64,000 nucleotides of DNA from Streptomyces syringium (GTDB lineage Bacteria; Actinomycetota; Actinomycetes; Streptomycetales; Streptomycetaceae). The position numbers and the translations under genes were made by a program. The DNA lies in contig NZ_JAGIOH010000001.1 of the NCBI RefSeq assembly GCF_017876625.1, positions 5,167,501 to 5,231,500 on the forward strand, written 5' to 3'. The notes beneath the pieces are model-generated. The model searched no databases. It was not told where the DNA came from and saw nothing but the letters and a program-made list of their open reading frames with translations. Shown here piece by piece: positions 7,119 to 16,000 of the stretch; within the stretch, counting starts at the first letter, position 1; every line of letters starts with the position of its first letter.

Positions 7119-9767
7119 ATGTCCTCATCGATTCCACCTGTCCCCGCTGTGGGGGACTTCGTCACCGCGCTCGAAGAACTCGTCCTGGTACCACCCGGGC
7201 GCCGCGGGCCCTCCGCCAGGATCGTCCTCGTCCAGCAGGGCCGGGGCGACGAGGCCGAGCAGATCGCGGAGGGAGAGTGCCTGCGGCTGCGGGTCCGCGG
7301 CCGGGCGCTCGTCCCGTACGCCCGGATCCAGGAGTCCCGGCCGCGCGGCGACCGGCAGCGCACCCGGGACGTCTTCGAACAGATCGAGGACGGTCTGCGC
7401 GACAACCGGCCCGGCGGTTTCGGCCGGCTGCGGCTGCCGCGCTACCGGCTCATGCGCGCCTTCGCGGCCGCCTCCTCCCTGGAGGACCAAGCGGCGGTGC
7501 GGGCCCGGGACCTGCGCGACCAGTGCTTCGCGGAGCGCCGCAAGGACTCCCACGTCCTCAAGGCCCTGCACGCGATCGGCGGCCGCGACCAGACGCCGGG
7601 TAACCTCGCGGCCTGGATCTGGCACTGGGCCCGGCACCCGCTGTTCGGGCTGCTGCCGCGCCGGCTGTACGGCTTCCGCGCGGGGCGCCGCATGATGCGC
7701 AAGGGCGGCTGGTTCCGCCGCTGGGCCCGGGTTCCCTCGGGTCGCGGCGACTTCTTCCGCCACCACGAAGCGGTCGTCGCGCAGCCGGAGGACGCCCTGC
7801 TGTGCGCGCTGCTCGACGACCTGGAGGCGGCGGCTCGCGGCCCCCGGCTCTCCCCTTGGACCAGGCGCCGGCGCAGCCGCTTCGTCCTCGTCTTCCCGCG
7901 CGAGGGCGCCCCCGGCTCGGTCACCGAAAGCGTGGTGCGCGGCTTCCCGCAGGCGGTCGAGCAGACCGGCAGCACCGCCGTCGTCCTGCTGGCGGTGGGC
8001 CAAGCCGGTCCGGACATCCCGCAGAGCCTCGCCATGGCGACGACCACGATCGACTCCTGGGCCAGGAGCCCCGGCCGGGGGCGCGGGCGGTCGGTCGTCG
8101 TGGGCGTGGAACCGCTGACCGGGGAGCCCGACCAGGAGGCCGAGGGCCGGCTGCGCGGCTACCCGGAGATCCAGCCCGGCCGGGTGCACTCCGATCTGGC
8201 CCCGCGGGCGGAAGCGTCTCTCATGGCGGTCGCCGGGGTCACCACGCTGTCGCTGCTGGCCTACCTGACGGTGGCGCACTTCGTCGACCCGGCCAGCGAC
8301 CGCTGTCTCGGCGCCTCGGTGAGCATGCCGGAGTCGGCCGCGCCGGGCCGGCTCCCCCAGGAGAACCCCAAGGAGCTGTACGCACGGGCGCGGGAGGCCA
8401 TCGACGAGCAGAACAAACAGGCGGAAAAGGCCGCCAAGCGAGCCGACACGGTCATCCGGACGGTCGTCTACCTCGGCATCCCGGTGACCGTCGACAACTG
8501 GAACGACGGCCTGTACAGCGGTGCCATCCCCGAGCTGCGCGGCATCGCCCTCGCACAGGAACAGCTCAACAGCGAGGCCGCCAAGGACGTGCACCGCAAG
8601 GTGTGGCTCCGGGTGCGGGTCCTCGACGCGGGCCCGCGCTTCTCGAACGCCCCCAAGGTGGCCGGGGAACTCGTGCGGGAAATGGCCGAGCGCAAGGGCG
8701 AGCAGGAGATCATGGGCGTGGTCGGCCTCGGGCAGAGCCGCGCCGACACCATGACCGCCCGGGACATCCTCGGCGACGCCGGACTGCCCGTGATCGGCAC
8801 CACGGCGACCGCGCTGGAGATGCAGCAGCACGGCATGTACCGGCAGGTCGCGCCCGACAACCGGCGCGAGGCCCGGATCGCCGCGGACCTCGCCCGGCGC
8901 GGCAACATCGTGGAGACCTCGGCCGGGACGTGTGCGCCCGCCCGCTCGGCGGTCGTGGTCGCGGACCCCACGGACAGCTACAGCGCCAATCTGAGCGAGC
9001 TGTTCATGGCGGAGTTCCCGGGCGCGCGGACGATCCGGTACACCGCGGAGCCCGGCCGGGAGCCCGTTCCGCCCGCGTCGGGCGACCGGGTCGAGTCGGC
9101 GAGCACGCTGGCCGAGGTGGCGATCAGGGTCTGCGAGCGCATCCAGGAGGACCCGCGCACGGTGGTGTACTGGGCGGCCCGGCCGACCGAATTCAGCGCG
9201 TTCCTGGAGGAATTCGCGAGCGGCACGCGGTGCGACGGCCGGCTGACGGTCGTCGGCGGCAACGACATCACCAACGCGGTCGTCGACGCGCAGCACCCCA
9301 GCGCCCTGCACCCCCGGGTGCGGCTGTACTACGCGGCGCACGCGCTGCCCCGGAGCCATTCGCCCAATGTCATGGGCGACCGCTTCCGCGACCAGTACCG
9401 CAAGGCCTACGGTGCGGACGATCTGTGGGGCAACGACGGCCACGCCCCGCTCGCCTGGGATGCGCTGCGGCTGCTGGGCTCCGCCGTCAACTCGGCCCGT
9501 CAGGACGCGGGTTCGGCGCCGTTCGGGCTGGGTACGGTGCAGCAGTCCCTGGTGCGGGGCGTCGGCGGCCCGGACGGCAAGCGCGGCGCCACCGGCGTGC
9601 TGGCCTTCGACCGCAACGGCAAAGTCCCGGTGAACAAGCGGCTGTTGATGCTGCACGACACCGCTTCGGGCCCGGAAGTGGCGCTGGAGTGCGGGTTCCG
9701 GGCCAGCCAGGACGAACGGACCTCCTGGGGGCCGGGCGGCGCGTTCCCCTGTGTGCGGGACGAGTAG
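7119..9767 (+). CDS. Membrane-spanning protein with extracytoplasmic type 1 periplasmic-binding domain
   Basis: This 882-aa protein has three parts. Residues 1-365 are soluble and Arg-rich, with strand-like segments SARIVLVQQG and RFVLVFPREG that resemble the core strands of a P-loop NTPase but lack a Walker A motif. One hydrophobic helix follows at about 369-389 (AVAGVTTLSLLAYLTVAHFV). The region from about 447 to the end resembles a Leu/Ile/Val-type periplasmic-binding protein, for example MGVVGLGQSRADTMTARDIL, GLPVIGTTATA and AARPTEFSAFLEEF. Such proteins are often annotated as ABC-transporter substrate-binding proteins, but no permease or ATPase gene is nearby. The architecture suggests ligand sensing outside coupled to a cytoplasmic domain. 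The ATG is chosen over an upstream in-frame ATG at 7047 because of the preceding GGGGGTGAAG. Confidence 0.75.
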   Translation: MSSSIPPVPAVGDFVTALEELVLVPPGRRGPSARIVLVQQGRGDEAEQIAEGECLRLRVRGRALVPYARIQESRPRGDRQRTRDVFEQIEDGLRDNRPGGFGRLRLPRYRLMRAFAAASSLEDQAAVRARDLRDQCFAERRKDSHVLKALHAIGGRDQTPGNLAAWIWHWARHPLFGLLPRRLYGFRAGRRMMRKGGWFRRWARVPSGRGDFFRHHEAVVAQPEDALLCALLDDLEAAARGPRLSPWTRRRRSRFVLVFPREGAPGSVTESVVRGFPQAVEQTGSTAVVLLAVGQAGPDIPQSLAMATTTIDSWARSPGRGRGRSVVVGVEPLTGEPDQEAEGRLRGYPEIQPGRVHSDLAPRAEASLMAVAGVTTLSLLAYLTVAHFVDPASDRCLGASVSMPESAAPGRLPQENPKELYARAREAIDEQNKQAEKAAKRADTVIRTVVYLGIPVTVDNWNDGLYSGAIPELRGIALAQEQLNSEAAKDVHRKVWLRVRVLDAGPRFSNAPKVAGELVREMAERKGEQEIMGVVGLGQSRADTMTARDILGDAGLPVIGTTATALEMQQHGMYRQVAPDNRREARIAADLARRGNIVETSAGTCAPARSAVVVADPTDSYSANLSELFMAEFPGARTIRYTAEPGREPVPPASGDRVESASTLAEVAIRVCERIQEDPRTVVYWAARPTEFSAFLEEFASGTRCDGRLTVVGGNDITNAVVDAQHPSALHPRVRLYYAAHALPRSHSPNVMGDRFRDQYRKAYGADDLWGNDGHAPLAWDALRLLGSAVNSARQDAGSAPFGLGTVQQSLVRGVGGPDGKRGATGVLAFDRNGKVPVNKRLLMLHDTASGPEVALECGFRASQDERTSWGPGGAFPCVRDE

Positions 9768-9774
9768 GACACCG

Positions 9775-9804
9775 GCGCCGGCCCGTACGCGTACGGGCCG
9801 GCGC
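9775..9804. terminator. Bidirectional terminator (30-bp perfect palindrome)
   Basis: The segment is a perfect 30-bp palindrome centred on GTACGCGTAC with arms GCGCCGGCCCGTA. It lies between the convergent genes ending at 9767 and 9810 and can fold into a 13-bp stem with a 4-nt loop on either strand. Confidence 0.85.
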
Positions 9805-9809
9805 GCGGC

Positions 9810-10802
9810 TCATTCCCCGGGCCGGGGCCCCGGCTTCAGCAGCGCGTCGATGTGCGCGGCCGCCGTCGCCAGGTGCCGGCGGGCGGAGGCGAGCTGCCCG
9901 GGGGTCACGCCGTGGTCGCGGGCCGCGTCACGGACGTCGTCACGGAAGCGGTCGAGCAGCCGGTCGAGGTCGCGGGCGGGGTCCTTGGAGAGGGCGTCGT
10001 CGGCCGAGGCCCACGCGGGCTGCTCCTGTCGGCCGGGCCCGTCCTCCCGCTCCGCGGTGACGTCGGGCGCGACGTCCGGACCGCGGTGCGCCCGGCCCTG
10101 GCCGGCGAGGGCGCCGAGCTCCTTGGCGAGCGCGTTGACGCCCTCGACCAGGCCCGTCGGCCAGTCCCCGTGCCGCAGGTGCTCGCGCACCTGCTCCTCC
10201 ACGCGCTCCTTGACGCGCCGCACCTCCTCGCGGGTGCGGTCCTGGGCCTGCTGGGCCTGGTGACGGGCCTGCTGGGCGTCCTGGCGGGCCCGGCGGGCCT
10301 CCTCCTTCGCCCGGCGGGCCTGCTCCCGCCACTCCTCCTTGGCGCGCCGGAACTCCTCCTTCGCCCCCGCGAAGTAGTCGGTGGCCTGGCCGTCGGCCGC
10401 CCCGGGGGCGTCCGTACGGGCCCGGAGCGCGGCCTCACGCATCTCGCGCCGCAGATCACCGGCGGCGCCGCGGACGTCCTCGCGGATGTCGGCGGCGAGC
10501 GCCGAGACGGACTCGCGGATCTCCAGCTCCAGCTCGGCGAGCTCGCCCCGGCGGTCGGCGAGCTCGGCGCGGCCGGCGTCGGTGAGGGAGTAGACCTTGC
10601 GGCCGCCCTCGGTGGTGTGGGTGACGAGGCCCTCGGCCTCCAGCTTGGCCAGCCGCGGATAGACCGTGCCGGCGGACGGCGCGTACAGGCCCTGGAAGCG
10701 CTCCTCCAACTGCCGGATGACCTCGTAGCCGTGGCGGGGCGCCTCGTCGAGCAGCTTGAGGAGGTACAGGCGCAGTCGGCCGTGGGCGAAGACGGGAGGC
10801 AT
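9810..10802 (-). CDS. PadR-family regulator with long coiled-coil extension
   Basis: This 330-aa protein starts with a PadR winged helix (LYLLKLLDEAPRHGYEVIRQ, SAGTVYPRLAKLEAEGLVT) in residues 1-85. A roughly 150-residue Arg/Glu/Ala/Gln-rich segment follows (repeats of RRAKEE, EEARRARQDAQQ) that should form a long coiled coil, and then a charged C-terminal tail. Ordinary PadR proteins are 100-200 aa, so the extension is unusual and probably mediates oligomerisation. The ATG overlaps the stop codon of the upstream DUF4097 gene by one base (TGATG), implying translational coupling. The AT-rich repeats at 11702-11735 upstream of the operon are the likely autoregulatory operator. Confidence 0.9.
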   Translation of the reverse strand: MPPVFAHGRLRLYLLKLLDEAPRHGYEVIRQLEERFQGLYAPSAGTVYPRLAKLEAEGLVTHTTEGGRKVYSLTDAGRAELADRRGELAELELEIRESVSALAADIREDVRGAAGDLRREMREAALRARTDAPGAADGQATDYFAGAKEEFRRAKEEWREQARRAKEEARRARQDAQQARHQAQQAQDRTREEVRRVKERVEEQVREHLRHGDWPTGLVEGVNALAKELGALAGQGRAHRGPDVAPDVTAEREDGPGRQEQPAWASADDALSKDPARDLDRLLDRFRDDVRDAARDHGVTPGQLASARRHLATAAAHIDALLKPGPRPGE

Positions 10803-11683
10803 CAGAGGACCTTTCCCTGAGCGGGGACGTCGGCGGGGCCGCTGCCCGGGTCCGCGGGCCTGCGCAGCAGCGCGACCGAGCCCGAGACGGTGGTGACCTT
10901 GAGCTTGCCGTGCCCGGTGCCGAGCCGGCCGGTGATCTTCCGGGCGCCCCACTGGCTGCTGATCCGCAGGTCCTCGAAGGCGCAGGAGACCTTGCCGCTC
11001 GCGGTGCCCGCGTCCACCTCCGCGTCGACGGGGTGCGGCAGCCGGACGGCGACCTCGCCGGAGACGCTGGTGATGTCGAGGTCCGGACACTGGGCGGTGG
11101 GGGAGAGGTCGACCATCACGTCACCGCTGACCGATTCGGCCTTGACGGTGCCGCCGGAGCCGTCGACGAGCGTGAGATCGCCGGAGACGGAGTGGAAGCG
11201 CAGATCGCCGCCGAGGGACTGGGCCTCCAGGCGCCCGGTGACGGTGTCGGCCCGCACGGCCCCGGTCAGCCCGACGAGCGTGGTGTCGCCGCCCACGCCC
11301 CGGACGTCCGTCCGGCCGGAGATCCCGGAGACGACGGCGCTCGCGGTGACGACACCGACCTCGACCCGGGTGGCGGCGGGGACGGTCAGGGTGACGGTGG
11401 CGGTGCGGTCCCACTCCCGGCGGTCGAACCACGTGAGGAAGTTCTGCCACGGCAGGTCCTCGTAGCCGACGGTGAGGGTGCCCTCGTGGAGGCCGACGAC
11501 GAGTGGCCGGCCGTCGATCTCGGACAGCTCCAGCCGGGCGGGGCCGCTGCCGGCGCCGACGACGTTGACCGTGCCGCCCACGAGCCGCACGTTCAGGGCC
11601 GTGACCGGCTCCTCGAAGGTGAGCGTCCGTGGGGCGGAGAGTGACCAGTGCGACTGATCCGTTCGGTCTGACCCATCCGGCAT
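10802..11683 (-). CDS. DUF4097-family beta-helix-like protein
   Basis: This 293-aa protein consists mostly of short beta repeats of the type VSGDLTLVDGSGG, ESVSGDVMVDLS and SVSGEVAVRLP, the signature of the DUF4097 (putative adhesin) family with a beta-solenoid fold. There is no signal peptide or membrane segment. Its partner is the co-transcribed PadR regulator immediately downstream; this pairing is familiar in actinomycetes, and the function remains unknown. The start lies 18 bp from the AT-rich repeats that probably bind PadR. Confidence 0.88.
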   Translation of the reverse strand: MPDGSDRTDQSHWSLSAPRTLTFEEPVTALNVRLVGGTVNVVGAGSGPARLELSEIDGRPLVVGLHEGTLTVGYEDLPWQNFLTWFDRREWDRTATVTLTVPAATRVEVGVVTASAVVSGISGRTDVRGVGGDTTLVGLTGAVRADTVTGRLEAQSLGGDLRFHSVSGDLTLVDGSGGTVKAESVSGDVMVDLSPTAQCPDLDITSVSGEVAVRLPHPVDAEVDAGTASGKVSCAFEDLRISSQWGARKITGRLGTGHGKLKVTTVSGSVALLRRPADPGSGPADVPAQGKVL

Positions 11684-11701
11684 CCCGGGCCTCCTCGCAA
11701 C

Positions 11702-11735
11702 ATATCGCGTGTATTGCCAAACACGATATATCGCG
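11702..11735. promoter_or_regulatory. Candidate PadR operator (AT-rich repeats)
   Basis: In a very GC-rich neighbourhood this segment holds ATATCGCG twice (11702-11709 and 11728-11735). CGTGT and ACACG half-sites flank a short spacer between them, and CGATATATCG (11724-11733) is a perfect 10-bp palindrome. It sits between the divergent genes starting at 11683 and 11780. The repeated ATATCGCG half-site is a plausible target for the PadR protein encoded in the leftward operon. Confidence 0.6.
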
Positions 11736-11779
11736 GATTGGGGAAGTCAAGTGTCACCCGGGTGGCATAGCGTTGACGC

Positions 11780-12598
11780 ATGTCAGCTACCGATCACCGT
11801 CCGGCGGCAGGGGTCCTGTTGCTCTGCCGGGCCGAGCCCGACCGTGTCCGCTCCTCCGCCCAGTTCCTCGGCATGCCCGTGCTCCTCGCCCCGGCGGGCG
11901 AGGAATGGAGCGTGCTCGTCCCCGGCGCGGACTCCTGGCGGGACGAGGAGGAGTTGTCCGTACTGACGGCCGACTGGGCGCACGCGCTGACCGTCACCGA
12001 GTCGTGGCCGGTCGTGGGCCTGTGGTGGGACGGCGCCGCAGCGGGCTTCGTGGTGGTGGCGGGCTTCCGCCGTCCGGTGTCGCACACCTGGCACACGGAC
12101 GGCACCCAGTCGCCCGGCGCGGAGGAGGCCATGACGGCCCTGCGGGCCCGGCTCGGCCTCGACCCCGTGCTCGACGGGGCGGCGCTCGACCGGCTCACCG
12201 CGCCGGACACGGACATCGACGCCCCTGCCCGGGTGCTGGGTCTGGTGGCGGTGCTCGCCCGCGCGGGCCTCCACCTCGGGACGGGCCTCGCGCCGGGCAC
12301 GGACGCGGACGAACTGCGCGAGGCGGCCGCGGCGCTGCCGGCCACCGAGACCGTCGAATGGCCGGGCTGGCGGGAGGCCCTGCGGACCGGGCTCGACGAG
12401 TCCGAACGGGGCGCGCTGGGCGCGTGGTCGCGCGGCCCCAAGGCCAGGGCCCGGGGCGCGGTGGAAATAGCGGCGGGTGTCTCGGTGGCGCTCTGCGCCC
12501 GCCGCGCCGGTCGCCGGGGCTGGGCGGCGGCGGGGTGGGCGCTGGCGGCGGACGGTGTGCTGACGCTGGCCTACGACCGCTGGCGCGAGCGGATGTAA
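11780..12598 (+). CDS. Conserved hypothetical protein
   Basis: The family of this 272-aa protein is not recognised. Residues 10-110 look like an alpha/beta fold (GVLLLCRAEPDRV, WSVLVPGADSW, VGLWWDGAAAGFVVVAGF). The last 50 residues contain a short hydrophobic stretch (GAVEIAAGVSVALC and GWAAAGWALAADGVLTLAY) that may associate with the membrane. It is divergent from the PadR/DUF4097 operon and shares its upstream region, so the PadR operator could also control it. It may act in the same envelope-related process, but this is inference. Confidence 0.75.
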   Translation: MSATDHRPAAGVLLLCRAEPDRVRSSAQFLGMPVLLAPAGEEWSVLVPGADSWRDEEELSVLTADWAHALTVTESWPVVGLWWDGAAAGFVVVAGFRRPVSHTWHTDGTQSPGAEEAMTALRARLGLDPVLDGAALDRLTAPDTDIDAPARVLGLVAVLARAGLHLGTGLAPGTDADELREAAAALPATETVEWPGWREALRTGLDESERGALGAWSRGPKARARGAVEIAAGVSVALCARRAGRRGWAAAGWALAADGVLTLAYDRWRERM

Positions 12599-12609
12599 CC
12601 GTTCATCAC

Positions 12610-12626
12610 CCGGGGCGGAGCCCCGG
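12610..12626. terminator. Short convergent terminator hairpin
   Basis: CCGGGGC and GCCCCGG pair across a three-base loop between the convergent genes ending at 12598 and 12632. It has no U-tract, as is usual in streptomycetes. Confidence 0.6.
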
Positions 12627-12631
12627 TGGTT

Positions 12632-12814
12632 CTACAGGTCGTCGTCCTCGTCGTCCAGGCGGGCCAGCCAGGTCGCCAGGCGCTCCACCGGCACCTCGAA
12701 GTCCGGGTTGAGGTCGACGAACTCACGCAGGCGCTCGGCCACCCAGCCGAGGGAGACCTCCTCCTCGCCCCGCCGGTTCTCCAGCTCCTCGATGCCGCGG
12801 TCCGTGAAGTACAA
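12632..12814 (-). CDS. DUF6104-type small acidic protein
   Basis: This 60-aa acidic protein begins MYFTDRGIEELENRRGEE and ends ARLDDEDDDL. It matches a small conserved family of streptomycetes (DUF6104) usually found next to the 2-oxoglutarate dehydrogenase gene, as here. There is no signal peptide or known catalytic motif. It is predicted to be a helical cytoplasmic protein of unknown role. Confidence 0.8.
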   Translation of the reverse strand: MYFTDRGIEELENRRGEEEVSLGWVAERLREFVDLNPDFEVPVERLATWLARLDDEDDDL

Positions 12815-12937
12815 CGTGATCTCCGTCAGTGATGGTCAGGGGTGGGCGAACGGTCCCGCCCAGAATAGGCGGCGCACGCCCGGCGGCCTCGGCCAGGACC
12901 TCGCGGCGCCGGCGCGACCGGGAGGTTCGGAAACAGG

Positions 12938-12978
12938 ACCGGGCCCCCACCGCCGTCGGTCGGCGGTGGGGGCCCGGT
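12938..12978. terminator. Strong terminator downstream of the 2-oxoglutarate decarboxylase gene
   Basis: A perfect 18-bp stem (arms 12938-12955 and 12961-12978, containing GGGCCCCCACCGCC) encloses a 5-nt loop TCGGT. It lies 26 bp beyond the stop codon of the leftward 2-oxoglutarate dehydrogenase gene. Confidence 0.9.
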
Positions 12979-13004
12979 GTCCGTCACCCTGGGGCCGGTC
13001 GAGG

Positions 13005-16000
13005 TCAGATGTCGAAGACCTCGGCGACCAGGGCTGCCTGCTCCGCCTGGTGGCGCTTGGCCGAGCCGACCGCCGGGGAGGAGGAGTGCGAGCGGGAGAC
13101 CCGCCGCAGTCGCTCCCGGGCCGGGATGTCGGCGCCGACGGCCAGGTCCAGGTGGTCGATCAGGTTGAGCGCGATGAAGGGCCAGGCACCCTGGTTCGCC
13201 GGCTCCTCCTGGGCCCACACGAACTTCTCCGCGCCCGAGTACTTGGCGATCTCCGCCTGGAGCTCGGCACCCGCCAGCGGGTACAGCCGCTCGATGCGGA
13301 TGATGGCCGTGTCGTTCGCACCGCGCTTGGTCCGCTCGGCGACGAGGTCGTAGTAGACCTTGCCGGAGCAGAAGACGACCTTGCGGACGTCCTCGGTGGC
13401 GACCGTGTCGTCACCGATGACCGGGCGGAAGCTGCCGCTGGTGAACTCGTCCGCCGACGACGCCGCGGCCTTCAGGCGCAGCATCGACTTCGGGGTGAAG
13501 ACGATGAGCGGCTTGTGGTGCGGGTTGTGGACCTGCCAGCGCAGCAGGTGGAAGTAGTTCGACGGCAGGGTCGGCATCGCGACCGTCATGTTGTTCTGCG
13601 CGCAGAGCTGGAGGAAGCGCTCGACACGGGCCGAGGAGTGGTCCGGGCCCTGGCCCTCGTAGCCGTGCGGCAGCAGCAGCGTGACGCCGGAGGTCTGGCC
13701 CCACTTCTGCTCGGAGGAGGAGATGAACTCGTCGACGATGCTCTGGGCGCCGTTGACGAAGTCACCGAACTGGGCCTCCCACAGCACCAGGGACTCCGGG
13801 CGGGCCAGCGAGTAGCCGTACTCGAAGCCCATCGCCGCGTACTCGCTGAGCAGCGAGTCGTAGACGTTGTAACGGGCCTGGTCCTCGGAGAGGTACATCA
13901 GCGGGGTGTAGTCCTCGCCGGTCTCCCGGTCGACGAGCACCGCGTGACGCTGGCCGAACGTGCCGCGGCGGGAGTCCTGGCCGGCGAGCCGGACCGGGGT
14001 GCCCTCCATCAGCAGCGAGCCGAAGGCGAGGGTCTCGCCCATGGCCCAGTCGATCGTGCCGTCCTCGACGCTGGCCGCGCGGCGCTGCAGCTGCGGCAGC
14101 AGTCGCGGGTGCACGGTGACGTGCTCGGGCAGGTTGACCTGCGACTCGGCGATCCGCTTGACGATCTCCTGGGAGATCGCGGTGTTCACCGGGACCGGGA
14201 ACTCGGCCTGCGCGGCCGGGACCTCGGCGGCGGTCGGCGCGGACGTCGCCTCGCGGACCTCGGTGAAGACCTTCTCCAGCTGACCCTGGTAGTCCTGCAG
14301 GGCCTGCTCGGCCTCTTCCAGGGTGATGTCGCCGCGACCGATGAGGGACTCGGTGTAGAGCTTGCGCACCGAGCGCTTCTTGTCGATCAGGTCGTACATC
14401 AGCGGCTGGGTGAACGAGGGGTTGTCGGCCTCGTTGTGACCCCGGCGGCGGTAGCAGATCAGATCGATGACGACGTCCTTGTTGAACGCCTGACGGAACT
14501 CGAAGGCGAGCCGCGCGACGCGGACCACGGCCTCCGGGTCGTCACCGTTCACATGGAAGATCGGCGCTTCGATCATCCGGGCGACGTCGGTGCAGTACAT
14601 CGACGAGCGCGAGGACTCCGGGGCGGCGGTGAAGCCGACCTGGTTGTTGATCACGATGTGCACGGTGCCGCCGGTGCGGTAGCCGCGCAGCTGCGACATG
14701 TTGAGCGTCTCGGCCACGACGCCCTGGCCCGCGAAGGCCGCGTCGCCGTGCAGCTGGACGGGCAGGACCGTGAAGTCCGTGCCGCCCTTGTTGATGACGT
14801 CCTGCTTGGCGCGGGCGATGCCCTCGACGACCGGGTCGACGGTCTCCAGGTGGGACGGGTTGGCGGCCAGCGAGACCTGGATCTGCTCGCCGTCGAGACC
14901 CGTGAAGGTGCCCTCGGCGCCCAGGTGGTACTTCACGTCGCCGGAGCCGTGCATCGACTTCGGGTCGAGGTTGCCCTCGAACTCGCGGAAGATCTGCGCG
15001 TACGACTTGCCGACGATGTTGGCCAGCACGTTCAGCCGGCCGCGGTGGGCCATGCCGATGACGACCTCGTCCAGGCGCGACTCGGCGGCCGAGTCGAGCA
15101 CGGCGTCGAGCAGCGGGATGACGGACTCGCCGCCCTCCAGCGAGAACCGCTTCTGGCCGACGTACTTCGTCTGCAGGAAGGTCTCGAAGGCCTCCGCCGC
15201 GTTCAGCCGGCGCAGGATGCGCAGCTGCTCCTCGCGCTCGGGCTTGGAGTGGCCGCGCTCGACCCGATCCTGGATCCACTTGCGCTGCTTGGGGTCCTGG
15301 ATGTGCATGAACTCGATGCCGGTGGTGCGGCAGTACGAGTCGCGCAGCACGCCGAGGATGTCGCGCAGCTTCATCATCGCCTTGCCGGCGAAGCCGCCGA
15401 CCGCGAACTCGCGCTCCAGGTCCCACAGGGTGAGGCCGTGCTCGGTGATGTCGAGGTCGGGGTGCTTGCGCTGGCGGTACTCCAGCGGGTCGGTGTCGGC
15501 CATGACGTGACCGCGGACCCGGTAGGAGTGGATCAGCTCGAAGACCCGGGCGGCCTTGGTGACGTCGTCGTCGTGGGAGACGTCGATGTCGCGCAGCCAG
15601 CGGACCGGCTCGTAGGGGATCCGCAGCGCCTCGAAGATCTCGTCGTAGAAGTCACCCTCGCCGAGCAGCAGCTGGCTCATGACGCGCAGGAACTCGCCGG
15701 AGGCGGCGCCCTGGATCACGCGGTGGTCGTACGTCGAGGTCAGGGTCATGACCTTGGAGATGCCCAGCTTGTTCAGGGCGTCCTGGGAGGTGCCCTGGAA
15801 CTCGGCGGGGTAGTCCATCGCGCCGACGCCGAGGATGAGGCCCTGGCCGGGCATCAGACGCGGCACGGAGTGCACGGTGCCGATGCCGCCGGGGTTCGTC
15901 AGCGAGGCGGTGACCCCGGTGAAGTCGTCCATCGTCAGCTTGCCGACGCGGGCCCGGCGGACGATGTCCTCGTAGGCCTGCCAGAACTCGAAGAAGTTGA

